Shown piece after piece: positions 1 to 7,316 of a stretch of DNA of 20,743 bases. The first letter of the stretch is position 1; every line of letters begins with the position of its first letter. Both the position numbers and the translations under genes were made by a program. The notes under the pieces are model-generated. The model saw only the letters and a list, made by a program, of their open reading frames with translations. It had not been told where the DNA came from and did no database searches. The stretch is from JAEELC01 sp963605425 (GTDB lineage Bacteria; Bacillota_I; Bacilli_A; Acholeplasmatales; Anaeroplasmataceae): positions 1 through 20,743 of the forward strand of contig CAVCUQ010000025.1 of NCBI GenBank assembly GCA_963605425.1. Direction: 5' to 3'.

Positions 1-43
1 ATATAAATATTATAAATTATATTTAATATATTACAACTTAATT

Positions 44-69
44 AAAAAAGGTGATGTAAAACACCACCT
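44..69 (-). terminator. Intrinsic terminator after pnp
   Basis: Read on the minus strand, arms at 61-69 and 49-57 pair over 9 bp (one G-U) around a 3-nt loop. Six U residues follow (44-49). It lies 8 nt past the pnp stop codon and fits the end of the rpsO-pnp unit. The remaining bases 1-43 are very AT-rich and show nothing recognisable. Confidence 0.85.
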
Positions 70-77
70 AATATAAT

Positions 78-2222
78 CTATTTATGAGATGCGTCTGAAA
101 GGGCATCTTTTCTTGATAAGTCAACACCCTTATCAGAAATCTTAATAACCTTAACAAGGATAGTATCTCCAACAGATACTACATCTTCACACTTATTAAC
201 TCTTTCATTTGCTAGACGAGAAATATGGCATAAACCAGAAGCTCCTGGCCAAAGTTCTACAAAGACACCGTAAGATTCAATTCTCTTAACTGTACCTTGA
301 TATACTTTATTTAATTCTATTTCTCTAGTTAAATTTTCAATTTCCTTAATAGTAGAATCTACATATTTCATATCAGAATGCATTACAAATACTCTACCAT
401 CTTGTTCAATATCAATCTTAACATCATTATTTCTTGCAATAATCTCGTTAATAACTTTACCACCAGAACCGATTACATCTTTAATCTTATCAGGGTTAAT
501 CTTAATCATCTTAACCTTAGGTGCATACTTAGATAATTCAGGTCTAACCTTATCAATTGTCTTTGACATATGTTCAAGGATTTCAAGACGACCCTTCTTA
601 GCTTGTTCAAGTGCTTCTCTTAAGATTTGATAAGAAATACCACGAATCTTAATGTCCATTTGAAGAGCAGTAATACCATAAGTAGTACCAGCTACCTTAA
701 AGTCCATATCTCCTAGATGGTCTTCTAAACCTTGAATATCAGTTAAAATAGTATAGTCATCACCATAAGTGATTAATCCCATTGCAATACCTGCAACAGG
801 TGCTTTAATAGGAACACCTGCAGCCATTAAAGATAATGTACCAGAACAAATAGAGGCTTGGCTTGAAGAACCGTTAGATTCTAAAATGTCAGAAACTTGT
901 CTAATAGTATATGGGAATTCTTCTTCTGAAGGAATGATATAAGATAAAGCTCTACCAGCTAAATGACCATGTCCGATTTCTCTTCTACCTGGTGCACCAT
1001 ATCTTCCTGTTTCACCTACAGAATATTGAGGGAAGTTATATTGGAAAATGAAACGATCTCTATGAGTACCATCAAGTCCTTCAATTTCTTGAGCATCAGC
1101 TAAGCTTGAAAGAGTAGTAACACCTAAAGATTGAGTTTGACCACGAGTGAATAATGCAGAACCATGAGTTCTAGGAAGTACATCAACACTTGAAGATAGA
1201 GGTCTGATTTCATCAGTCTTTCTACCATCTGGTCTAATCTTTTCAACTGCTATCATCTTTCTTACTTCAGTATATAAAATATCATCTAAAGTATGTTGAA
1301 CTTGAGCTAAATAAGCCTTCTTTGCATCAGTATCTTCAACAACGATATCACCTAACTTCTTAGTAAATACCTTTTCTGAGAAATGATCTAATGCCTTCTT
1401 ATTATTTTCATCGATAGCCTTATAACGCTCTAACTTATCTTCAATCCGAATAGCCTTAACTAAATCAGCTTCGATATAATCCTTTACAGCTGAATCAATA
1501 TCTTTATCAACTACGAATAATAATGGTTCAACCTTTTCCTTACCACATTCAGCTTGGATTTGTTTTTGGAAATCACATAATTTTATAATCTCTTGATGTC
1601 CAAATACTAATGCCTTCCACATTTCATCTTCATTAACAAAGTCAGAACCAGATTCAACCATGTTAATAGCGTCACGAGTACCTGCAACAGTTAAATCAAT
1701 TCTATTACCTTCTGCAAGTTGGCTCTTAGTAGGATTAATCACATATTCACCATTAATATATCCAACCTTAACACCAGCAATAGGTCCTTCAAATGGAATA
1801 TCAGAAATAGATAGAGCAATTGATGAACCAAGCATAGCAGCCATCTCTGGTGAGCAGTCAGGGTCATAAGAAAGTACAGTATTTACAATTTGTACTTCAT
1901 CTGAAAATCCTTCCGCAAATAATGGTCTAATAGGTCTATCAATTAATCTAGCAGTAAGTGTTTCATGTTCAGTAGCCTTACCTTCTCTTCTTAAATATCC
2001 ACCTGGAATAATACCAGAAGCATATAATTTCTCTTGGTATAAAACCATTAAAGGGAAAAAGTCTTGAACAGTTTCACTTGCTTTTGAGCATACAGCAGTT
2101 AAAACTACAGTATCTCCATATTTAACTAAACAAGAACCATTAGCTTGTTTAGCAACTTCACCGATTTCAACTACAAGAGGTCTACCACCCCAGTTGTATT
2201 CGAATCTTTTAATATCAGCCAT
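78..2222 (-). CDS. pnp: Polyribonucleotide nucleotidyltransferase (PNPase)
   Basis: PNPase is a trimeric 3'-5' phosphorolytic exoribonuclease that degrades RNA to nucleoside diphosphates in the cytoplasm. The 714-aa protein has the full family layout: RNase PH domain 1 (about 10-140), an alpha-helical linker (about 150-300), RNase PH domain 2 (about 325-550), a KH domain (about 565-625, GSGG loop at 585-588) and an S1 domain (about 638-704). The conserved GRREIGHGHLAGRAL block is at 412-426. D501, D507 and K509 line up with the metal-site residues D486, D492 and K494 of the E. coli enzyme. The ATG at 2222 is preceded by AAAGGAG (2230-2236) at good spacing. It lies directly downstream of rpsO, the classical arrangement; the terminator between them (2311-2340) suggests partial read-through. 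Length is typical and nothing looks broken. Confidence 0.98.
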   Translation of the reverse strand: MADIKRFEYNWGGRPLVVEIGEVAKQANGSCLVKYGDTVVLTAVCSKASETVQDFFPLMVLYQEKLYASGIIPGGYLRREGKATEHETLTARLIDRPIRPLFAEGFSDEVQIVNTVLSYDPDCSPEMAAMLGSSIALSISDIPFEGPIAGVKVGYINGEYVINPTKSQLAEGNRIDLTVAGTRDAINMVESGSDFVNEDEMWKALVFGHQEIIKLCDFQKQIQAECGKEKVEPLLFVVDKDIDSAVKDYIEADLVKAIRIEDKLERYKAIDENNKKALDHFSEKVFTKKLGDIVVEDTDAKKAYLAQVQHTLDDILYTEVRKMIAVEKIRPDGRKTDEIRPLSSSVDVLPRTHGSALFTRGQTQSLGVTTLSSLADAQEIEGLDGTHRDRFIFQYNFPQYSVGETGRYGAPGRREIGHGHLAGRALSYIIPSEEEFPYTIRQVSDILESNGSSSQASICSGTLSLMAAGVPIKAPVAGIAMGLITYGDDYTILTDIQGLEDHLGDMDFKVAGTTYGITALQMDIKIRGISYQILREALEQAKKGRLEILEHMSKTIDKVRPELSKYAPKVKMIKINPDKIKDVIGSGGKVINEIIARNNDVKIDIEQDGRVFVMHSDMKYVDSTIKEIENLTREIELNKVYQGTVKRIESYGVFVELWPGASGLCHISRLANERVNKCEDVVSVGDTILVKVIKISDKGVDLSRKDALSDASHK

Positions 2223-2310
2223 AAAGTATCTCCTTTATTATATTTATTTTTATCTTTTTATATCAACATTAGTATTTTAGCATAATTTTAAGATAAATAA
2301 AATAACAAAT

Positions 2311-2340
2311 AAAAAAAGACCATCTATTCAAAATGGCCTT
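2311..2340 (-). terminator. Intrinsic terminator between rpsO and pnp
   Basis: Minus-strand arms 2333-2338 and 2318-2323 form a 6-bp stem (one G-U pair), followed by seven U residues (2311-2317). It sits 13 nt past the rpsO stop and about 90 nt before pnp. The stem is short, so incomplete termination that sets the rpsO:pnp ratio is plausible. I saw no separate strong pnp promoter between it and pnp. Confidence 0.75.
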
Positions 2341-2351
2341 AATTTAATCTA

Positions 2352-2618
2352 TTACTTACGTAGTCCTAGAGAAGCGATTAACTTAGCATAAGCTTCAGAA
2401 TCAGTCTTCTTTAAGTACTTTAATAAGCTTTGTCTTTGAGCAACCTTAGCAACTAAGCTTCTCTTAGCTGAGAAGTCATGAATGTTTGACTTGTTGTGTT
2501 CATTTAAAGCTTGGATTTCTGCAGTTAAAATAGCACATTGAACTTGAACAGAACCTGTGTCTTTTGCATCCTTACCATACTTTTCAACGATTGCTTTCTT
2601 TTCGATAGCACTTAACAT
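2352..2618 (-). CDS. rpsO: 30S ribosomal protein S15
   Basis: S15 is a primary 16S rRNA-binding protein that organises the central domain of the small subunit. The 88-aa protein has the family's standard length. It carries the characteristic features: GSVQVQ near residue 22, the DFSAKRSLVAKVAQR stretch at about 48-62, the LLKYLKK helix, and the LIASLGLRK terminus. The ATG at 2618 has a strong Shine-Dalgarno (GGAGG, 2628-2632) 9 nt upstream. It is the first gene of the rpsO-pnp unit, with a near-consensus promoter at 2707-2735. The roughly 80-nt leader folds into a stem-loop that may serve S15 autoregulation (separate entry). Confidence 0.98.
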   Translation of the reverse strand: MLSAIEKKAIVEKYGKDAKDTGSVQVQCAILTAEIQALNEHNKSNIHDFSAKRSLVAKVAQRQSLLKYLKKTDSEAYAKLIASLGLRK

Positions 2619-2650
2619 AATATTTTTCCTCCAAATAATTATAATATTAG

Positions 2651-2700
2651 CGTTAAACCTGGAATAAGAGTAGAGGTAATCTACATTCTAAGTTTACGTC
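2651..2700 (-). promoter_or_regulatory. Structured rpsO mRNA leader, candidate S15 autoregulatory element
   Basis: On the minus strand the leader folds back as three stacked helices: 2692-2698 with 2651-2658 (7 bp plus one bulge), 2685-2688 with 2662-2665 (4 bp), and 2680-2684 with 2670-2674 (5 bp, 5-nt loop), separated by small internal loops. The fold begins at the transcription start predicted from the -10 box (around 2700). S15 is known to repress its own mRNA through leader structures that differ between bacterial groups. Assigning this one to S15 is inference from position and fold, not recognition of a known motif. Confidence 0.5.
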
Positions 2701-2706
2701 TAAAAT

Positions 2707-2735
2707 ATTATATACTAATAGAAAACAATATTCAA
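2707..2735 (-). promoter_or_regulatory. Sigma-A type promoter of rpsO-pnp
   Basis: On the minus strand, TTGAAT (2735-2730), a 17-nt spacer, and a perfect TATAAT (2712-2707). The start site would fall near 2700, about 80 nt before the rpsO ATG. Confidence 0.8.
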
Positions 2736-2814
2736 GGATTATTTTAATTTTGTAGACTTAAAATTATTTAGGTTAATTCTTAAGGGATATAATATATCAT
2801 TAACCTTGAATATT
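2727..2814. repeat. Perfect 11-bp inverted repeat spanning two divergent -35 boxes
   Basis: AATATTCAAGG at 2727-2737 and its exact reverse complement CCTTGAATATT at 2804-2814 are 66 bp apart. Each arm contains the -35 hexamer TTGAAT of one of the divergent promoters (rpsO on minus, ATPase gene on plus). A second inverted pair, GGTTAAT (2771-2777) and ATTAACC (2799-2805), lies inside. It may be a shared regulator site or simply similar -35 contexts. Confidence 0.6.
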
Positions 2815-2834
2815 TGAGAAACTTATCATAAAAT
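2806..2834 (+). promoter_or_regulatory. Promoter of the DUF234 ATPase gene
   Basis: TTGAAT (2806-2811), 17-nt spacer, TAAAAT (2829-2834). The predicted start near 2841 gives a leader of about 45 nt. Within it, 2853-2858 and 2865-2870 can form a 6-bp hairpin just before the Shine-Dalgarno. Confidence 0.6.
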
Positions 2835-2885
2835 AATACTGAAATAAAAATCACTGAAAATAAATTCAGTATATTGGAGGACATT

Positions 2886-4244
2886 ATGTTTATTCATAGA
2901 GAAAAAGAAATTAACGAATTAAATAAAGAATTAGAAAAAACATCCAGAAAAATAGTTATTTATGGTAAAAGAAGAGTTGGTAAAACATCTTTAATAAAGC
3001 AAATTATGAAAAACAAAGATAATTTCATTTATTTTGAATGCCTTAAAGATTCTATAGAAGCTAATATAGCATTATTTAAGGACACTTTAAGTAAGAAAAT
3101 AAATATTCCATCATATCTTTCATTTGATAGATTTGAACACATATTTGAATATATTAATAGCCTGAATATAAAATATAACATTGTATTCGATGAGTATCCA
3201 TATTTAAAAAAATTAAACAATTCAGATACTGTCGATAGTATTTTTCAAAATATTTTTGATAATTATTCTAATAACTTGAATTTTATTATTTGTGGTTCTG
3301 AAATAAATATGATGAATGAATTACTTATTGAAGGTAATCCTTTATTTGGTAGATTTACAAAGAAAATATATCTTGAAGAATTAAACTATTTAGAGGCTTC
3401 TTCTTTCTACTCAAACAAAACAATAATGGATAAAATTGCTTTCTATTCTGTGTTTGGCGGTAGTCCTTATATCAATTCATTTATAAATAGTAACATTTCT
3501 TTAGAAGAAAATATTATAAATCTATTTTTAAACGATCAGAGTCCAATCTACAATTATGCAGATTCACTCTTATTATCCGATTCTACTAATAGTCTTCAAG
3601 CTAAAAGAATTATCTCATATATTGGAAATGGTAAAAAGAAATATTCTGAAATAGAAAGTCATATTGATAAAGAAAAAACAGGTAAAATTGCAAAGTCTCT
3701 AAAATCATTAGTATCTATCAAGTTACTTAAAAAAACATATCCTATTAATAAGATAAATGATGACAAAAAGGCATATTACGAAATTAATGATAATGTATTA
3801 AGATTCTTTTATACCTATGTATACGGAAATAATTCTCTTTTAGTAACACTTGGAGAAAATAATTTCTTCGATGCTTATATAAAAGATTCACTTACTACAT
3901 TTATATCCCATAGATTTGAAGATATAGTTCGTTCATATTTTTCATTACTAAGCATCAATAACAAACTAAAAGATATTAGAAACATAGGAACATATTATTA
4001 TGATGATTCTAAAAATAAACAAAATGGTGAATTCGACTGTGTTCTTGAATTTAAAGATAAGTTTAAATTTGTAGAAGTAAAGTATTATAAAAACAAATTA
4101 ACTTTAAGTGAAATGGAAAAAGAAATTAAACAAATAGAAAATGTTAAAACCTTAAAGAATAAAGAATATGCTTTTGTCAGCACTTCTGGCTATGAAACTT
4201 CTCCTTATGAGTGTTTAGATATTGAATCATTATATAATTTATAA
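2886..4244 (+). CDS. ATP-binding protein with C-terminal DUF234 (PD-(D/E)XK-like) domain
   Basis: This 452-aa protein matches the archaeal-type ATPase family: an STAND-like P-loop NTPase followed by a DUF234 domain. Walker A is GKRRVGKT at 27-34 and Walker B is NIVFDE at 98-103, followed by a CGSE sensor-like stretch at 136-139. A winged-helix-like segment (about 235-290) precedes the C-terminal domain, where E344, D384 and E397-V-K399 look like the acidic/ExK core of the PD-(D/E)XK nuclease fold. The cellular role is not known; family members are often scattered accessory genes. ATG 2886 is preferred over TTG 2874 because TGGAGG (2875-2880) sits 5 nt upstream of the ATG. It is a single gene transcribed away from rpsO, converging on ribF with a 23-bp gap. 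The AT-rich composition resembles its neighbours. Family call is firm; function is unassigned. Confidence 0.85.
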   Translation: MFIHREKEINELNKELEKTSRKIVIYGKRRVGKTSLIKQIMKNKDNFIYFECLKDSIEANIALFKDTLSKKINIPSYLSFDRFEHIFEYINSLNIKYNIVFDEYPYLKKLNNSDTVDSIFQNIFDNYSNNLNFIICGSEINMMNELLIEGNPLFGRFTKKIYLEELNYLEASSFYSNKTIMDKIAFYSVFGGSPYINSFINSNISLEENIINLFLNDQSPIYNYADSLLLSDSTNSLQAKRIISYIGNGKKKYSEIESHIDKEKTGKIAKSLKSLVSIKLLKKTYPINKINDDKKAYYEINDNVLRFFYTYVYGNNSLLVTLGENNFFDAYIKDSLTTFISHRFEDIVRSYFSLLSINNKLKDIRNIGTYYYDDSKNKQNGEFDCVLEFKDKFKFVEVKYYKNKLTLSEMEKEIKQIENVKTLKNKEYAFVSTSGYETSPYECLDIESLYNL

Positions 4245-4267
4245 TTATTTAATATCTAAATCTTACT

Positions 4268-5146
4268 CTACATTAGGTTTTTGCAATACTCCTTATTTCT
4301 TGCAAGTTCTTCTTTAAGTTCTTCAAGCGATGAAAACTTCTTCTCATCTCTAATATATCTTAAAAATGAAACTTTAATTTCTTTATTATAAATATCTTGA
4401 TTAAAATCAAAAATGTGAACTTCAAGTCTTAATTTAGTATTTCCTACAGTAGGATTATTTCCAATATTAATCATTGCATAATATTTAGTGTTATCAAGAG
4501 TTACATAACCAAAATACACACCATTTTTAGGAAACAAATAATCATTTTGTTCTATATTAGCTGTTCTAAAGCCTATAGTTCTTCCTAATTGATTACCTTT
4601 TGAAACAATACCTCTAATAGTATAATCATGACCCAATAAAATATTAGCTTTAACAATTTTACCTCTTTTTAAAAGATTTCTAATATCAGTAGATGATACT
4701 CTTTTATTATATAGTTTAAAATCAGAAGTAACATTTAAATTAAAGCATTTTAAATCCTCTATAGTTCCTTCTTTTAGAGCACCAAATGTATAATCCCTGC
4801 CACAAACAACATTTACAGTATTATTATTCTTTAAAAATTTAATAAATTCTTCTTTCTTCTTAGAAAGCATCTCTTTACTTGTTTTAAGTACTATTAAATA
4901 ATCAAGTTTATCACTTAAATATTCTTCCTTATCTAATATAGTATCTAAATATTTAAAATTAGTATTTTTAAGAATCTCTAAAGGATGAGGATAGAACGTA
5001 AGCATTGCTTTCTTAGTATTATATTTTAATAATTCTTCAAGTAATTTTGCATGACCTCTATGAAATCCATCAAAATTACCAAGCATAACTGATAACTCTT
5101 CTTTATTAAATACTTCTTCTAAATTATTAATATAAATAGTTTTCAT
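4268..5146 (-). CDS. ribF: Bifunctional riboflavin kinase / FAD synthetase
   Basis: RibF phosphorylates riboflavin to FMN and adenylates FMN to FAD. In the 292-aa protein the N-terminal nucleotidyltransferase part has GNFDGFHRGH at 23-32 (the HxGH motif), FYPHP at 51-55, GRDYTFG at 116-122 and SSTDIR at 151-156. The C-terminal riboflavin kinase part starts near 170, with GRTIGFRTAN at 188-197 and the catalytic-type Glu in LEVHIFDF (E242). The usual form of the kinase motif is GRTIGFPTAN, so the Pro is an Arg here. The ATG at 5146 shares its A with the truB stop (TGATG); the TTG three bases upstream is a less likely start. Shine-Dalgarno is weak, so translational coupling to truB is likely. 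truB-ribF is a common Firmicutes pair. Confidence 0.95.
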   Translation of the reverse strand: MKTIYINNLEEVFNKEELSVMLGNFDGFHRGHAKLLEELLKYNTKKAMLTFYPHPLEILKNTNFKYLDTILDKEEYLSDKLDYLIVLKTSKEMLSKKKEEFIKFLKNNNTVNVVCGRDYTFGALKEGTIEDLKCFNLNVTSDFKLYNKRVSSTDIRNLLKRGKIVKANILLGHDYTIRGIVSKGNQLGRTIGFRTANIEQNDYLFPKNGVYFGYVTLDNTKYYAMINIGNNPTVGNTKLRLEVHIFDFNQDIYNKEIKVSFLRYIRDEKKFSSLEELKEELARNKEYCKNLM

Positions 5147-6006
5147 CAAATAAAGGCCTCAAATTTATATTTATATTTTTCATCTGTAATATTATATAAA
5201 GCTATTTCTTTTCCATTTACGCAAGCTACAAAAGGAGTATCAATCTTAACATTCCTCTCATCTAAACCGATACCATTTCTAATCATCTTTTCTAAATAAG
5301 GTTTAAATTCAACTCTAGGTAAATATGAAAATACTTTAGAAATTGAGATTATATCCTCTTCCTCAATTAAATCTATCTTTTTACTATCTTTAATATCAAA
5401 TACTCCACTTGATAAACGTCTTAAGTTGAACATATTCGCATCCGCTTCTAGCATTTCAGCTAAATCACGAACAAAGCTTCGAACATAAAATCCTTTAGAT
5501 ACTAATAATTCAAGGCTTATATAATATCTATTCTCTTTCTTTACTAAATCAGATACTATCTTTAAATCATAAATTTGAACATCTCTTAAGGCAAGTTCGA
5601 ATTCTTTACCACTTCGAGCTAGGTCATAGGCTCTCTTACCATTTACTTTTAGAGCTGAAAACTTAGGTGGTAATTGTTTGTCTTGTTTTTTTAATACTTC
5701 TAGACTCGATTTAATCATATCTAATGTAATTTCTTTGTTTGATGCACTTATAACTTTACCGCAAGGATCAATAGTATCATAACTTACACCAAATTCAATT
5801 TCACATAGATATCTTTTATTCTTCTCTTCTAGCAAATTAAGTGTCTTACAAGCTCTTCCAAAAGCCACTACTAGCACACCAGTCGCATTAGGATCAAGGG
5901 TACCTGTATGTCCTACATGAGAATTGTGAAATTTATGTTTTAATTTATTGCATACATCAAATGAAGTATAACCTTTTTCTTTATCTATAATAAAAAATCC
6001 ATCCAT
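5146..6006 (-). CDS. truB: tRNA pseudouridine(55) synthase
   Basis: TruB isomerises U55 of the tRNA T-loop to pseudouridine. The 286-aa protein opens with the family signature: GFFIIDKEKGYTSFDV at 3-18, then GHTGTLDPNATGVL at 32-45, with D38 as the catalytic aspartate. FSALKVNGKRAYDLAR and GFYVRSFVRDLA are also family blocks. Length is slightly below the usual 290-310 aa, with a short C-terminal PUA-like segment. The ATG at 6006 has GAGG at 6012-6015, spacing 5. The gene lies just downstream of the terminator of the thiT unit, so it needs its own start; the only candidate seen is an extended -10 at 6050-6058. It ends on TGA. Confidence 0.96.
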   Translation of the reverse strand: MDGFFIIDKEKGYTSFDVCNKLKHKFHNSHVGHTGTLDPNATGVLVVAFGRACKTLNLLEEKNKRYLCEIEFGVSYDTIDPCGKVISASNKEITLDMIKSSLEVLKKQDKQLPPKFSALKVNGKRAYDLARSGKEFELALRDVQIYDLKIVSDLVKKENRYYISLELLVSKGFYVRSFVRDLAEMLEADANMFNLRRLSSGVFDIKDSKKIDLIEEEDIISISKVFSYLPRVEFKPYLEKMIRNGIGLDERNVKIDTPFVACVNGKEIALYNITDEKYKYKFEAFI

Positions 6007-6015
6007 AAAAACCTC

Positions 6016-6047
6016 AAAAAAAATAAACTCAAATTTTTAGTTTGAGT
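6016..6047 (-). terminator. Intrinsic terminator of the thiT unit
   Basis: Minus-strand arms 6041-6047 and 6027-6033 form a perfect 7-bp stem with a 7-nt loop, followed by a U-rich tail (6016-6026, one A interruption). It follows the stop of the membrane-protein gene by about 24 nt and lies immediately upstream of truB. Confidence 0.75.
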
Positions 6048-6049
6048 CT

Positions 6050-6058
6050 ATTTTAACA
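6050..6058 (-). promoter_or_regulatory. Possible extended -10 promoter for truB-ribF
   Basis: TGTTAAAAT on the minus strand is an extended -10 form (TGnTAAAAT). No -35 box is recognisable. It is proposed mainly because truB needs a start downstream of the preceding gene; the terminator hairpin overlaps the predicted start site. Confidence 0.3.
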
Positions 6059-6070
6059 CAAGTTTAAGTA

Positions 6071-6508
6071 TTATTTATTATCTTTTTTATTTAATTTTAA
6101 CAAAGTAATTAAATTATATATAAAATATATTGCAAGAAGTAAAGATACACTCATTATTATAAAGTATAAATCATTAAAACCTTTACCTTTATTTAAAGCT
6201 TTAAAGAATGATTTAGAGTAATAAGCAAATATAATAAGACTTGATAAAGATGTACCAACAGCTATACTAGTTTTATTTTCTTCTCCTTTATTCTTAAATA
6301 CTAGTGTGTTATATAAAACACATAAATTTAAAGCTAAAGATGCATAAAACATAAATAAATATTCTTCATTTAAATAAATACTTTTACCATATCCATCACT
6401 TTCAAAATATCCATTTTGTTTAGCCTTAACAAAATCAGCTATAAGAATAATTAATATAATTAAGCTTGAAAGGCTAGATAAAACTAAATTAAAGATTTTC
6501 TTCTTCAT
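6071..6508 (-). CDS. Uncharacterised four-helix membrane protein, co-transcribed with thiT
   Basis: I do not recognise a family for this 145-aa protein. It has four hydrophobic segments at about 7-27, 50-71, 81-101 and 113-138. Lys-rich flanks at the N-terminus (KKK), between segments 2 and 3 (KNKGEENK) and at the C-terminus (KLNKKDNK) predict both ends in the cytoplasm. No catalytic or binding motif is visible. The ATG at 6508 has a strong AAAGGAGG Shine-Dalgarno (6518-6525) inside thiT, and the reading frames overlap by 20 nt. The gene therefore lies downstream of the TPP riboswitch and upstream of the shared terminator, so it should respond to TPP like thiT. A role in thiamine uptake is inferred only from this context. 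Confidence 0.8.
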   Translation of the reverse strand: MKKKIFNLVLSSLSSLIILIILIADFVKAKQNGYFESDGYGKSIYLNEEYLFMFYASLALNLCVLYNTLVFKNKGEENKTSIAVGTSLSSLIIFAYYSKSFFKALNKGKGFNDLYFIIMSVSLLLAIYFIYNLITLLKLNKKDNK

Positions 6509-7145
6509 TTGTTTTTACCTCCTTTTTACTTGGATCTAATAAGAAACCATATACAAGACCAATTATAACCATAATTATTGTACATAAAATAATATTTGGA
6601 ATTGAATAGGCACCATTATAAACCCATGAATAAAGGTGTGTATTGTTACTAGCACCCCAGAAACTTGAACTTCCATCTCCAAGCCAGAATAAGATTCCAG
6701 ATAATACATGAGATAAGTATTTTAGGAATCCTCCTAAAATAGAACCAGCACATAAAAATAAAACTTTACCTTGTTTTGTAGTACTATTTTTATAAGGTTT
6801 AGAGAATAATCCTGCAAATCCAACTAGTGTATATGCAAGCACATAATCAAGCATTACTTGAATAAAAGGTCCCATTGCTTGCATAAAAGGATTATCAAAA
6901 CTTGTTCCTTGAATTACATAGATACCTGATAACATTTGAAGTAGTGATACTATAAGACCACACACTATACCTGGTACGAAACCTCTTCTATAAGCAATGA
7001 TTAATACTGGTACCATGGCAATACCAATTGAGCCTCCTGATGCAAAAAGGCCCTTAAATAGTCCTGATTGAACCATATCAAGGACTACTGCGATAGCTGA
7101 AAATATAGCTATTTCAATCGCAATATTTAATTTATTATTTTTCAT
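6489..7145 (-). CDS. thiT: Thiamine ECF transporter substrate-binding component
   Basis: ThiT is the membrane S-component that binds thiamine with high affinity and works with the shared ECF module (EcfA, EcfA', EcfT), which is not encoded in this window. The 218-aa protein is strongly hydrophobic with about six membrane segments. It has the family block GGSIGIAMVPVLIIAYRRG at 37-55 and QVMLDYVLAYTLVGFAGLF at 96-114. H146, W154, Y172 and N177 keep the H-x7-W and Y-x4-N spacings of the thiamine-binding residues H125, W133, Y146 and N151 known from the L. lactis protein; D100-Y101 sits near where E84-Y85 would fall. The ATG at 7145 follows an AAAGGA-type Shine-Dalgarno. The upstream TPP riboswitch independently supports thiamine specificity. 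Confidence 0.95.
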   Translation of the reverse strand: MKNNKLNIAIEIAIFSAIAVVLDMVQSGLFKGLFASGGSIGIAMVPVLIIAYRRGFVPGIVCGLIVSLLQMLSGIYVIQGTSFDNPFMQAMGPFIQVMLDYVLAYTLVGFAGLFSKPYKNSTTKQGKVLFLCAGSILGGFLKYLSHVLSGILFWLGDGSSSFWGASNNTHLYSWVYNGAYSIPNIILCTIIMVIIGLVYGFLLDPSKKEVKTNEEENL

Positions 7146-7160
7146 AATATTTCCTTTCTA

Positions 7161-7200
7161 TATAATAAAAAAACTCTAAAAGGTATATTTTTTAGAGTTT
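7161..7200 (-). terminator. Riboswitch-controlled terminator upstream of thiT
   Basis: Minus-strand arms 7190-7200 and 7171-7181 form a perfect 11-bp stem with an 8-nt loop, followed by a U tract. It lies between the TPP aptamer and thiT. Part of the hairpin (7181-7193) can instead pair with 7221-7235 at the aptamer's 3' edge, making it the off-state of the switch. Confidence 0.88.
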
Positions 7201-7226
7201 TATATTGCAATATAAAAAAGAAAAAA

Positions 7227-7316
7227 CATATACCTACGCTAGCATTACCTAGATCAGGTTAAAGGGTCGATGATACTTCATCCTCTCAGCCATCTATTTA
7301 GCTCCCCTGAAGTTAA
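7227..7316 (-). ncRNA. TPP riboswitch aptamer
   Basis: On the minus strand the thi-box landmarks appear in order: AGGGGAGC (7309-7302), GCTGAGAGGA (7290-7281), ACCCTTTAACCTGATCTAGG (7266-7247) and TAATGCTAGCGTAGG (7247-7233). These are the conserved pyrimidine- and pyrophosphate-sensing parts of the TPP aptamer. P1 looks weak as written; CATATA (7326-7321) near the predicted 5' end could pair with TATATG (7232-7227). When TPP is bound, the terminator at 7161-7200 should form. When it is free, 7235-7221 can pair with 7193-7181 (8 bp, one bulge, then 6 bp) as an antiterminator. A palindrome at 7198-7217 lies between these arms and would bring them together. Confidence 0.96.

Noticed and set aside
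4245..4267. Bidirectional terminator between the DUF234 ATPase gene and ribF
   Set aside because: The 23-bp convergent gap holds only AT-rich sequence with no convincing stem followed by a T run in either direction.
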